A stretch of 64,000 nucleotides of DNA from contig JAKUDP010000019.1 of the NCBI GenBank assembly GCA_022570795.1, positions 62,001-126,000 on the forward strand, in the 5' to 3' direction. Positions 53,533-61,821 of this stretch are shown here, piece after piece (within the stretch, counting starts at the first letter, position 1; each line of letters opens with the position of its first letter). The notes beneath the pieces are model-generated. The model saw nothing but the letters and a program-made list of their open reading frames with translations, searched no databases and was not told the DNA's origin. The stretch is from Sphaerulina vaccinii. Taxonomy: Eukaryota > Ascomycota > Dothideomycetes > Mycosphaerellales > Mycosphaerellaceae. The position numbers and the translations under genes were made by a program.

Positions 53533-54060
53533 TTACAATGCCATGACAGCCAAGAGTCCCATAGCCAGCGCGAACGCAGCTCCCGCAGAAAGACGATGTC
53601 CAGCAGAAGACGAAGTTGTCGCAGCCGCAGTTCCAGAAGTCGTAGTCGTCATCCTCGAGCTCGTACCCGTAGTCGACATCCCAGACGAGCTACTACTTCC
53701 ACCAGACGAAGTGCCCGTAGACATGGCACCACTGCTCGTTGTCGCAGCCATAGTCGCGCCAGTCTCATCTCCTCCCGCCGTAGCCAAGTATCCCGCAGGC
53801 GCACTTCCGCTGCTCACATAGTATGTCTCCCCATCAAGTGTAGTCTGCACAGCATTCGCGACTGAGCCAGTGTAGAGATATTCGGCCGAACCATCGTCGT
53901 ATCCGACCCAGTTCGTTTGACCATTGTCGAGGACTTGGCCGACTAGAGTGTAGGCTACTGTGGAGGTTGCGCTGCCGCTTGTTTGGACGAAGGTTTGCGT
54001 GAAGGGGACGAGGGCGCCGGCGCCAGAGGCGACTGTTGCTGCTGCGGTCGTTGAGGACAT
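53533..54060 (-). CDS. Ser/Thr/Ala-rich protein with C-terminal hydrophobic tail
   Basis: A single exon of 175 residues. A moderately ordered N-terminal part (TLVGQVLDNGQTNWVGYDDG, AEYLYTGSVANAVQTTLDGE) is followed by a Ser/Thr/Gly-rich stretch and a final hydrophobic segment (AGAAFALAMGLLAVMAL). This is the layout of GPI-anchored cell-wall proteins, but there is no signal peptide at the N-terminus (MSSTTAAATVASGAGALV). Either the true start or an upstream exon is missed, or this is a tail-anchored protein. Composition is strongly biased, so family assignment is not possible by eye. Confidence 0.65.
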   Translation of the reverse strand: MSSTTAAATVASGAGALVPFTQTFVQTSGSATSTVAYTLVGQVLDNGQTNWVGYDDGSAEYLYTGSVANAVQTTLDGETYYVSSGSAPAGYLATAGGDETGATMAATTSSGAMSTGTSSGGSSSSSGMSTTGTSSRMTTTTSGTAAATTSSSAGHRLSAGAAFALAMGLLAVMAL

Positions 54061-54532
54061 GTTGGTTTTGTTGTGCGATTGTCCGGATTGATGTGGTATG
54101 ATGTGGTATGGTTTAGCAATGACGAAGACGGAGGGAGACGCGACAACTTATACTCATGCCGTTCAGGCAGGCTATTGAACCTTCCTCATCCCAAGATTCT
54201 TGGGGCTGCCAATGATCCTTTTACGGTTATTGTGTCATGATCCTACGGATATCGGCATCAGCAGCACATTGCCACCATCACCATCAATTCAGCGTAGAAG
54301 TGATACAACAGCATTGTAGGTGACTATACCAAAGTGTAGACGAGCATGGCATACAGCTTGGTCGATGAGAGCAAGTGAAGGAAAGTACCAGCTCGAGACG
54401 TGTAAGGAGGCTTGTGCTGATGCTGACTGTTCCTTGATCCTGGCCTCGGCTAAACTCAACTTTCACAAGACCCAGCCCATTTCTGCACCACATCATCACA
54501 TCTTGAGCGCCATCTTCTGACTCTGCTGGGCC
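54061..54532. other. Divergent intergenic region
   Basis: 472 bp between the Ser/Thr-rich gene (minus) and the NUDIX gene (plus). It contains the presumed promoters of both. A direct repeat ATGTGGTATG(ATGTGGTATG) lies at about 54090-54110. No other element is recognised. Confidence 0.45.
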
Positions 54533-55810
54533 ATGTCACCTTTGATATCATCAAGCTCAATCCACATACCAGTCAAGACCCTCCTGCTAATCCCAGCATC
54601 GCTTCGAGCCTTCAGTTTTGCAGCCTGTCAGCACAACCCAAGCATACCCGAGGCAGTATACAATAGACCAACAAGATCAGTCATTTCAAGAACAACCACA
54701 TCAAGAACAATAATGCCTCCAAAAGAGAAACGAGCAGCAACCTCAGTCAAAAACTATTCAGCACACCCACCAAAAGACAAAAAAAAGCCCGCCATACCCA
54801 GACCCTCCAGTTCAGTCCTTCTCATCTCCCCAAATAACCAAGTCCTTCTCCTCCAAAGAGTCAAACAATCCTCCTCTTTCCCCAGCGCGCACGTCTTCCC
54901 AGGCGGAAACGTCTCAGAATTCCACGATGACCGAGCCCCAGAACCTGACCACAAAGGCCGACATGAAGATAGCGAGGTTTACCGTATGGCAGCTATACGC
55001 GAAACGTTCGAAGAATCTGGCATCTTGCTCGCTCGGAATAATGGGTTTGGTCGTTTAATCGAGGTTCCGGAGGCTGAACGTGAAGAAGGTAGAAGACTTG
55101 TTCATGGGAATGAAGTGTCTTTTACGAAGTGGTTAGCTGGGAAGGGTGGGAGGGCAGATCTTGATGGTTTGACGCCTTTTACTCGATGGGTTACGCCGAC
55201 GAATGTTCCCAAGCGATTCACCACTCAGATGTACTTGTACTTCCTCCCTACTCTGTCAAGCACGCCTATATCGGAGGGTAGTGCGGGAGACGACGAAGCC
55301 GAAGTAGAAATCCCAAGCCCAACGACAGATGGTGGCAAAGAACATACCACAGCTCGCTTCTTGCCTGCATCGGCCTGGCTTCGACTCGCTCAAGAAGGGA
55401 GGATCATAATGTTTCCGCCGCAGTTCTTCTTACTCCACCAGGTGGCACAATTCCTCGACGACCTCAGATCACCAACAGACTACGCTTCGATCTCCCGAGC
55501 GTCAGTTCCAAGAGAAGAAATGGAATCCCGCCGAAAGAACTTATTGGATTTCGCAAAGTCCGGAACAACTCCTTCATACGTCGAAGCTTGTATAAGTCCT
55601 ACGAGTATGCCACCTCCTCATGGCATGAAGCGAGAAGATGGGAGACAAGTGCTTGCTTTGAATAAAGCTGGACCAGAATTGGAAGGTACGGAGAGGAAAG
55701 GTGTGAGTGATATGTGCGTTTTGGTAGATTTTAAGAGAGAAGGACCGAGGAGATTAGCTGTTATATCGAGAGAGGAAGCGTTGGAGGGGAATGGTAATGC
55801 GAAGTTGTAG
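54533..55810 (+). CDS. NUDIX hydrolase, NUDT19/NUDT7-like, with C-terminal peroxisomal signal
   Basis: A single exon of 425 residues from ATG 54533, or 365 from ATG 54713 (MPPKEKRAAT). The Nudix region reads FPSAHVFPGGNVSEF, then RMAAIRETFEESGILLA, with the expected RExxEExG core and an insertion of about 25 residues between the Gly and Arg parts, as in NUDT19. The C-terminus is NAKL, a PTS1-type tripeptide. Peroxisomal NUDT7/NUDT19 and yeast Pcd1 hydrolyse CoA or acyl-CoA, which is the likely activity. The first 60 residues of the longer form are basic and hydrophobic without acids (HIPVKTLLLIPASLRAFSF), resembling a mitochondrial presequence. Start choice could therefore direct the enzyme to two organelles. 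Strand composition alternates in blocks along the gene. Confidence 0.88.
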   Translation: MSPLISSSSIHIPVKTLLLIPASLRAFSFAACQHNPSIPEAVYNRPTRSVISRTTTSRTIMPPKEKRAATSVKNYSAHPPKDKKKPAIPRPSSSVLLISPNNQVLLLQRVKQSSSFPSAHVFPGGNVSEFHDDRAPEPDHKGRHEDSEVYRMAAIRETFEESGILLARNNGFGRLIEVPEAEREEGRRLVHGNEVSFTKWLAGKGGRADLDGLTPFTRWVTPTNVPKRFTTQMYLYFLPTLSSTPISEGSAGDDEAEVEIPSPTTDGGKEHTTARFLPASAWLRLAQEGRIIMFPPQFFLLHQVAQFLDDLRSPTDYASISRASVPREEMESRRKNLLDFAKSGTTPSYVEACISPTSMPPPHGMKREDGRQVLALNKAGPELEGTERKGVSDMCVLVDFKREGPRRLAVISREEALEGNGNAKL

Positions 55811-56162
55811 ATGAGCATCATGGATGTAGATTGATGAATATGTAGAGAGATGAATGTAGTGTTGAACTCTTGCCCGGCTGCTCGTCAGCCCTCTGGACCA
55901 CGGACATGTTTTGTTCTCCGCCATCGACTTCGCCAAGCACGAGGCCAGCCAGCCGCCGACGACAAACTCTGAAGCTTCTCAATTGGAGACACCGTGGCCA
56001 CCACAATGACCATCCTTCTGCACCACAATCCACCACTGCCCGAATTACAGAAACCAGATCTGCGAGTCCCAGAAATCGATACTGCAAGGAGATGTGGCTA
56101 GAGACCAAGTCAGCATGTGCTTCAGCCAAGCTCGGATGCGTGTGAAGAGGCGGAAGGAGAGT

Positions 56163-56246
56163 GATTGTCAGAAGGACTATGTTGTTGCCAGTGACTCGTG
56201 CAGAGCCTGTACATCTTACTTTGAAGTTGGTTGTTCATCATGTTGG
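56163..56246 (-). ncRNA. Intronic box C/D snoRNA candidate A
   Basis: Box C ATGATGA (complement of 56235-56241) and box D CTGA (complement of 56168-56171), 74 nt apart inclusive. It belongs to the duplicated family A-F. It is the last intron of the host gene. Guide target not recognised. Confidence 0.6.
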
Positions 56247-56423
56247 TCATGTTGTGGAAGAGGAGTACTTACTGGTGAAGAGCCGGATTGCTGAGTCGGG
56301 AGAAGGTCGCGGCAGCAGGCGGCGGAAGCTATACTGGAGAAGAAGAAGAAGAAGAAGAAGAAGAAGAATTCAGCATGTGCTCTGGCAAGTTCGATTGTGT
56401 GTAAAGAGGTGGAGAGTCTCGAC

Positions 56424-56505
56424 CATTATCAGAACGTGCAAATGATTATCGGCAGTAGCTGTGAGCTGTACGTTGACAATAAATGCTGGTTGTTCATCAT
56501 ACATG
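56424..56505 (-). ncRNA. Intronic box C/D snoRNA candidate B
   Basis: Box C at 56494-56500, box D at 56429-56432. The sequence directly before box D is complementary to ACGTGCAAAT, a conserved 25S rRNA segment known to me as a methylation-guide target in yeast (snR60 region). A second stretch after box C is complementary to TGACAATAAAT, present in 18S rRNA. Both rRNA matches are from memory. Confidence 0.65.
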
Positions 56506-56670
56506 TTGGAGGTGTTGTTATGGAGGAGGTGCAGTACTTACTGGTAATGTTGAGGAGCTGGATTACGAGGATGAGGGCGAGCTTGTGGTGGAGATCTGTC
56601 GAACGTGAGGTCAGCATATGCTTCAACCAAACTTAAGTGCGTGTGGGCAGAAGTGAGGGAAGTTGGAACT

Positions 56671-56757
56671 GAATATCAGAGTGATGATCGTGTCGTCAGT
56701 TGCTCATGCAGAGCCTGTACGTATGTAATTATGAATACTGGTTGTTCATCATATCGG
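56671..56757 (-). ncRNA. Intronic box C/D snoRNA candidate C
   Basis: Box C at 56746-56752. Two CTGA boxes, complements of 56696-56699 and 56676-56679, fit D' and D. It shares the AACAACCAGNATT start with B and D. Confidence 0.6.
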
Positions 56758-56912
56758 TGGTGTGTAAGAGGAAGAGGAGGTAGATCTTACTGTTGAAGAG
56801 CTGGATCACGAGGGCGAGAGCAGGAGATGAGCTTGTGGTGAATCTGTGTCGGAAACGAAGTCAGCTCGTCTTCGGACAAGTTCGAATGCGTGTGCAGAGG
56901 CGGAAGGAAGTC

Positions 56913-56984
56913 CAATGTCAGGTGAAGATCGTTGTCGGCAGAGCTTGTACGTTGACAATAAATTCTGGTTGTTCATCATATCGT
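56913..56984 (-). ncRNA. Intronic box C/D snoRNA candidate D
   Basis: Box C at 56973-56979, box D at 56918-56921. It carries the same TGACAATAAAT-complementary segment as candidate B (plus-strand 56953-56963), consistent with duplication of an 18S guide. Confidence 0.6.
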
Positions 56985-57126
56985 AGGTGTTGTGGAGGAG
57001 GTGCGTTACTCACTGGTAAAGAGCTGGATCGAGAGAGCGGGAGAAGGCGGCGGAGTCTGCGTTTGGGAAGAAATCAGCAAGTGCCCAACCAAGCTCGAGC
57101 GTGCATGCATCAGGGTAGTGGGGCGT

Positions 57127-57207
57127 GGAAGTCAGAAGGATTCAATGGTGAATCAGCATCGCACTTGTGCTAAGTTGATTACGTCCCAAGTTTTTTCATC
57201 ATGCTGG
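57127..57207 (-). ncRNA. Intronic box C/D snoRNA candidate E, guide to conserved 18S rRNA
   Basis: Box C at 57196-57202 and box D at 57132-57135, with another CTGA at 57153-57156. Plus-strand 57175-57187 reads TTGATTACGTCCC, identical to a universally conserved 18S rRNA segment near its 3' end. The snoRNA is therefore complementary over 13 nt, directly before a degenerate D' (CTTA). In yeast this region is the target of snR70, so E is a likely functional counterpart. Confidence 0.72.
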
Positions 57208-57343
57208 TGGTGTGGAAGAGGAGGTGCAGTGCTTACGGGCTTGAGGAGCGAAGACTGCGAGAAGGTAGCAGAATCTGCACAGGAGCAAGTCAGCATATGC
57301 TTTGGCCGAGCTCAGGCGTGTATACAACAGGGTCGCGGGATTT

Positions 57344-57425
57344 GGATGTCAGAGAAAGAGAGTTATGGTGCATCGGCATCGCGCTTGTGCTACGCTTAAC
57401 CTGCCAAGGTTGCTCATCATGTTAT
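57344..57425 (-). ncRNA. Intronic box C/D snoRNA candidate F
   Basis: Box C at 57414-57420 and box D at 57349-57352, 72 nt. Its middle (GCACAAGCGCGATG on the minus strand) closely matches candidate E, but the guide next to box C has been replaced, so it appears to be a retargeted duplicate. Confidence 0.6.
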
Positions 57426-57917
57426 TGGTTGCCGTGAGTAAGTGTGCTTACTGGCTTGAGGAGCTGGGATATGAAGGTGGAAAAAGGCGACAGGATGTGT
57501 ACTGGAGCAAGTCAGCTTGTGTTCGTTGAACTCGAGTGTGTGTGAAGAGGCAGAGGGAAGTGATTGTCAGGTGGAGACTGTTATCTCCGGTCCTCTTGTC
57601 GCCAATTGCTCACAAATAGCCCGTGGAGATGTCTGCTGTACGCCGACTCCTGCTGGTAATGTTGAGTGGAGTCATTCTCAACGACCTTGACCGGTCTCAA
57701 ATTGGTGAAGTGTCTCCAGCAGAGCGTACAGCAGATTTCTGCGCACGATTCACTGGATCTTCATCATATCGGAAGAGGTGTGTCGATTCGGGAGATATGC
57801 TGCTGGCGATGAGAATATGAGGCATGCTGCTGGATAATTGTGTCAGCTGGTGAACGGAACTGTCGTGTTGAGGTTTGCGCAAGGAGTAACCGTGATCAGA
57901 ATGTTATTTGAACTTGT

Positions 57918-57988
57918 TTCTTTCAGCATTTTGCTATGCGAGCCACGGGGAACATAGCTAAGCCACCCCAATTTGTTCATCATACAGC
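57918..57988 (-). ncRNA. Intronic box C/D snoRNA candidate H
   Basis: Box C at 57977-57983, box D at 57923-57926, 61 nt. It shares GCTATGTTCCCC, GTGGCTCGC and CTGAAAGAAACA with candidate I, so the two are tandem paralogues. The guide next to box C differs between them. Confidence 0.65.
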
Positions 57989-58186
57989 GATGAGGGTATG
58001 GAGAAAGTCTGAAACTCACCGCGAGTTGCTGCATCTGGTGCAAGAAGTTTTCGTACACTCAACGGTGGCTGGAAGGCTCCGTTCCTGGTGTTGAGCTCGG
58101 TGGATCCTGCTGGCAGGTTGGGTCAGCCCATGAACGACACTGTCATGTTGAGTGTGATGCAAGGAATGATCGTGATCAGAACCTGT

Positions 58187-58256
58187 TTCTTTCAGCATAT
58201 AGCTACGCGAGCCATGGGGAACATAGCTCAGCATGGTATGTGTTTCATCATGGTGA
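58187..58256 (-). ncRNA. Intronic box C/D snoRNA candidate I
   Basis: Box C at 58245-58251, D' CTGA at 58228-58231, D CTGA at 58192-58195. A canonical C-D'-D arrangement of 60 nt. Paralogue of H. Targets not recognised. Confidence 0.68.
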
Positions 58257-58446
58257 GGTCGGGGTATGGAGAAGGACTCAGAGTCACCCCGATTTGCTGG
58301 GTCTGGTGGAAGAAGGCCTTGTGGAGTGTGACTGGAAGAGGTGAGACTGCCCGACGAACTGGAACGAGTGGTCGACCGCGAGCTACGAGAAGTCAGCAGA
58401 GCGTCTCGCAGTGCGACATCGAAGCATAAGTGAGTGTTATGGGAAT

Positions 58447-58521
58447 GCTTGTCAGACAAGACACTGGATTTCAAGGCTCGAGGGCTCAAAAGGACACAGG
58501 TGTTGTGGATCATCATAAATG
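58447..58521 (-). ncRNA. Intronic box C/D snoRNA candidate J
   Basis: Box C at 58510-58516 and box D at 58452-58455, 65 nt. The intron donor is at 58546-58551 (ACTTAC complement). Target not recognised. Confidence 0.6.
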
Positions 58522-58656
58522 CAGGGAGAGTAGGTGGAGAGCTTGACTTACAGGAAGTGAGCTCGTGGCATGGAGGGCAACGGGAGTGTACATCTGTTTG
58601 TGCAGTCAGCCCGTATCTTGTGGTGTTGATCATGGTGAAAAGAGCGAAGAGTGCAT

Positions 58657-58725
58657 TCGGATCAGTACAATATTTGGCGTCATCGCCAATAGGCTCAGCA
58701 GGATTATAATCATCATCATCGAAGA
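58657..58725 (-). ncRNA. Intronic box C/D snoRNA candidate K
   Basis: All four boxes are visible: C (GATGATGATGA, complement of 58710-58720), D' CTGA (58695-58698), C' CGATGA (58680-58685), D CTGA (58662-58665). Flanks can pair TTCG with CGAA as a short terminal stem. Confidence 0.7.
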
Positions 58726-58860
58726 GGGCAGGAGTTCGGAGTGGTGGTCATACCTTGTTATATGATAATATCGAGCCAGAAAGAGGAGTGAACACTGGAG
58801 AGAACAACAGGTCAGCTGTGATTCGGAAAGATGTAAAGCTTGGAGGCGTGAAGATGGTTG

Positions 58861-58945
58861 ACAGGTCAGAACAAGAGAGTTGGCGCGAACAGCCTGCACG
58901 GCAATGCAGTACTCACGAAAAGCTTGTGTTATCTCATCATGCAAA
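58861..58945 (-). ncRNA. Intronic box C/D snoRNA candidate L
   Basis: Box C at 58934-58940 and box D at 58866-58869, 75 nt. Donor ATCTTAC complement at 58971-58977. Target not recognised. Confidence 0.58.
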
Positions 58946-59092
58946 GGTCGAGCTGAAGGTTGGCTGAAAGATCTTACCTGCAAGATGCAACGACTCTGGA
59001 CGCTGGCTGAGCGAGGAAGAAATCGTTTACCTGGATGTTTGATGTTAGCAGGTATTCAAAGCATCGTATCGACGATGTGTTGGGTATAGTGC

Positions 59093-59188
59093 TCGTTTCA
59101 GGCTGGAAGAAGTACAGTTGTTGCTGGCATAGCAGATGTTGGACAGTCTGAGACCATCTGCGTTCGCACTGAAGTGTCATCATATGGA
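59093..59188 (-). ncRNA. Intronic box C/D snoRNA candidate M
   Basis: Box C at 59177-59183 and box D at 59098-59101, 86 nt. The segment before box D is complementary to GCTGGAAGA, which occurs in 25S rRNA, but nine bases are weak evidence. Confidence 0.5.
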
Positions 59189-59344
59189 GTAGATGGGAAG
59201 ATGAGGTGGTTGGTCTGGAGTACATACCAAGGAGGTCCACGTAGGCCACTCGGCGAAGCTGTCTGGAGATGCTATGTCAGCGATCAAAGAGGAGAACGCG
59301 TGCTGTGTACGACATGGGAAGCATGTGCGCTCAGACGAATAAGG

Positions 59345-59404
59345 TATCGTCAGGCCCTTGAAAACCCTTCGGACAGACAAAAAGGCTTGTTGTCATCATT
59401 GCGA
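59345..59404 (-). ncRNA. Intronic box C/D snoRNA candidate N, likely 25S guide
   Basis: Box C at 59393-59399 and box D at 59350-59353, 50 nt. Plus-strand GGCCCTTGAAAACCC (59353-59367) resembles the conserved 25S/28S segment GGCCC(G/T)TGAAAATCC as I remember it. The guide would then pair over about 12 nt immediately before box D. The yeast equivalent would be the snR62 region. Confidence 0.62.
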
Positions 59405-59650
59405 GGAGTGTGGGTGGTGGAGGCAACTTACAGCAGTACGGTGATGTGCAGAGGCTGCGTTGGATCGTCTCGGTGGTGGCGTGCAATGAACGCTGGAGTG
59501 GGGTCTGTCTTACTCAAGATCAGTAAATGGTCGTGAAGTACGATCGAGGAGTAATGTGCTGGATGAGTCGAATCAGAACAAGGTCTAGCCGGATGATGAG
59601 TCCAACCAGACCAAGTGTAAGGTGATATGCGCAAAGGTCTACCCTTGCGC

Positions 59651-59715
59651 TACACTCAGGCGTGCTTGTCAACCACGTTCAGGTATGCGTTTTACCCAGC
59701 CAATCATCATGATGG
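59651..59715 (-). ncRNA. Intronic box C/D snoRNA candidate O
   Basis: Box C at 59704-59710, D' CTGA at 59679-59682, D CTGA at 59656-59659. Canonical spacing, 55 nt. Targets uncertain. Confidence 0.6.
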
Positions 59716-59848
59716 AAGTCTTGGAATATGAGGAGGGTAGTGCTTACTTGGAAGCGAGTGTGTCAGTCGAGTTCGATCAGGCCTGTACTGGTTGCAGTCA
59801 GCAAGTGGCCAGAAGCAGGGCAGCATGTTCGCATAAGGGTTTGAGGAC

Positions 59849-59927
59849 TTCGATCAGACTCTAGCGATGTTGACACCATGTTGTGTGGTCTGTCGAACGA
59901 GATCTTTGTGCTGAATCATTATGGAAG
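59849..59927 (-). ncRNA. Intronic box C/D snoRNA candidate P, possible 18S guide
   Basis: Degenerate box C (ATAATGA, 59916-59922) and box D at 59854-59857. Plus-strand 59894-59906 reads CGAACGAGATCTT, one base different from the conserved 18S CGAACGAGACCTT, the target region of yeast snR56. Confidence 0.58.
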
Positions 59928-60052
59928 TCTTGCTGGAGGGTGGAGGGTATTGCCTGCCTGAGGGGAGAAGGACGACACTGTTTGGTGGAGTCTGTATTGG
60001 ACACGGTCAGCAAGTATCGTCACCGGACGTGGACGAACAGGAAGTGCTAGGA

Positions 60053-60124
60053 ATGCCATCAGACTCTGGATTTGTGATCAACACATCCCCCGTCTGCACA
60101 ACCGAACCCAATCATCATCGGCAT
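60053..60124 (-). ncRNA. Intronic box C/D snoRNA candidate Q with terminal stem
   Basis: The clearest fold in the set. A 5-bp terminal stem pairs ATGCC (complement of 60120-60124) with GGCAT (complement of 60053-60057) directly outside box C (GATGATGA, 60112-60118) and box D (CTGA, 60059-60062). Length 72 nt. Target not recognised. Confidence 0.72.
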
Positions 60125-60318
60125 AGCGTTGGAGGGACAGGAAGCTTGATACGCACCGCAGCAGGTCTGGACGACTCTTTGGTGGAGATGGTCGATTGTG
60201 ACGATGACCAGGGCCGCGAGGGCCTGGTTGTGGTGGTCTATGGAGGATCTCCTGAGCACTAAGATGTCAGTGAGGACTCTGGTAGGAAAGACTTGAAGTG
60301 CTTGTGACAGCTGTGGAC

Positions 60319-60414
60319 TTCCCTCAGGAAGAGCTCGGCGTTCTTGTCAATGCCTCCCACAAGCACCACTGCCAGGGTGGCGTCAAATAGATCAAGTGCT
60401 TCTCATCATTGGAA
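60319..60414 (-). ncRNA. Intronic box C/D snoRNA candidate R
   Basis: Box C at 60403-60409 and box D at 60324-60327. A GCCTCCCACAAGCAC segment inside it recurs at 61046-61060, so this part was also duplicated. Confidence 0.5.
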
Positions 60415-61390
60415 CGGAGGAAGGGACAGCATTGAGAACAACCTTTGCTTCGGTAGTCAAGCGTCGACTGCAGCTTGTCGGCGAGATGGCGCGGGAGGGT
60501 GACTGGAGAAGTTGCGGCGACAGTCGGTCAACGTACTCGTCAAGATCGAAGAAAGTTGCTGCCGAGATAAGTACTGGAGAACACATGCATTAGCCATTGT
60601 CCAGCACGAGGGTTCAAGTGTTTATTGATGCTGCGGCTGTTTCTCAGCGCGGAATAGCTCGTTCTGTTATCATGACCACCACAAGCAAGACCGCTGGGGT
60701 GCGCCCACAAGCAAGATGCTGGGATGCGCCCACAGGCGGAAGAGCTGGGTTGGTTGTCGTAAACCCGGAGGACATCGTGGACGAGTTTGTTTCATCATTG
60801 AAAGAGGAAGAGAGTGGTAATGAGAACTTGCCTCTGCGTGGGCCATCAAGTGTCAACGCACTGAGCTTGTAATCTTGTGCAGTGCAGGGAGTATGTCCTG
60901 TGGGGTAGCGGCGGAGCTGGAGTTGTGGACGATAGTCTGCTTGGGATCAATGCTCAGCAGTCAGCAAACATTCGACAATAAAGACGATTTGTGAAGTTGT
61001 GTTGGGGTTGAGGATATCAGAAGTAACTGTCGTCGGTGGTTTCAGTGCCTCCCACAAGCACTCAAGTGTCATGGCCGAGCGTGGGCCGAGCACGAACGCA
61101 AGGGGTGGCAATCAACCGCTATGGCGTGGCATCGCCAGCGGCTTGACGGTGTTCTCATCATTCTAGTCGTGTGGTGGAGAGTGTGAAGGGAAACCTCACC
61201 TGTGTTATGACCAGTGGTATACGCTGCTGGTCAGGGCTGTCGAAGCTGCGGAAATGGTGTGCTGGAGGTAGATTTCGAATTGTCAGCAGATGCCCAGCAA
61301 TGTTACTCAGAGGCGTGAATGTGCTGCGATGGGAAGTTCAGACTTTCCAGTTTATGATCAGAGCGACCCACAAGCAGCGAGTGCCGGGGT

Positions 61391-61437
61391 GGTGTTCAGT
61401 ATTGGTATGTTGCCATTGGTTTTTGTCATCATGAGCG
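61391..61437 (-). ncRNA. Intronic box C/D snoRNA candidate U
   Basis: Box C at 61426-61432 in the first intron of the host gene; CTGA at 61396-61399 could be D' or D. Short (37 nt between boxes), so the 3' end may lie further on. Two further box C motifs at 60792-60798 and 61155-61161 lack a well-placed box D. Confidence 0.42.
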
Positions 61438-61821
61438 GTGAGGCGTGGAGGCGACGAGGACACTGACCTTTGCTCTGGGCGCCTCTTGATGCGGGCGGTG
61501 ATCAGCTGGACGATGAGTTGATCTTGTTGATGCTGGTGATGAAGCGGTTGCTGGATGAGATGGAGGATTGTTGAGAGTTGAATGTGTGATGAAAGTTGTT
61601 GAGAAGTGGTTTGTGAAGAGTTTGAGAGGAGAAGCGGACTTTGCTTTGATGCTATGGGAGCTTTCATACGCGCTAGTGTGCGTTTCCTTGGCTGCATACG
61701 CAGGAGCCCTATCGATAGACCATTCGTAGACGCTATACGCGACGATATGACCACACCATATTGTGAAACCACACCACACACTCATACCACTCTCTGCCAG
61801 CGCAACAGCCACCACGCCACC

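Larger units (their letters stand above)
55860..61700 (-). ncRNA. Multi-intron host gene of a tandem box C/D snoRNA cluster (probably non-coding)
   Basis: On the minus strand, exon-intron units follow one another for almost 6 kb. Exons of about 38-90 nt lie between good donors (GTAAGT, GTGAGT, GTAAGC) and acceptors preceded by a GCTGAC branch point. Examples of exons: 56273-56333, 56542-56595, 56791-56843, 57014-57056, 57237-57274, 57452-57501 and 58552-58593. Exon lengths and frames vary and no protein reads through. Introns are more conserved than exons: about 21 contain ATGATGA some 25-45 nt after the donor, and most have CTGA 50-85 nt later. ATGATGA and CTGA are boxes C and D of snoRNAs. 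The six units from 56.1 to 57.5 kb are tandem duplicates with 215-270-bp spacing. A first exon near 61500-61680 could encode MKAPIASKQSPLLLSNSSQT, but the frame breaks in exon 2. RNA polymerase II transcription and splicing release are inferred. Confidence 0.72.

Noticed and set aside
56337..56368. The GAA trinucleotide tract as a separate functional repeat
   Set aside because: On the transcribed strand it is simply the TTC-rich polypyrimidine tract before a 3' splice site; kept only as a likely length-variable site.
55860..61700. A protein-coding micro-exon gene
   Set aside because: Exons translate into Pro/Ser-like peptides in some frames, but lengths and phases do not connect and stops appear quickly. 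The conserved part is intronic and carries box C/D motifs.
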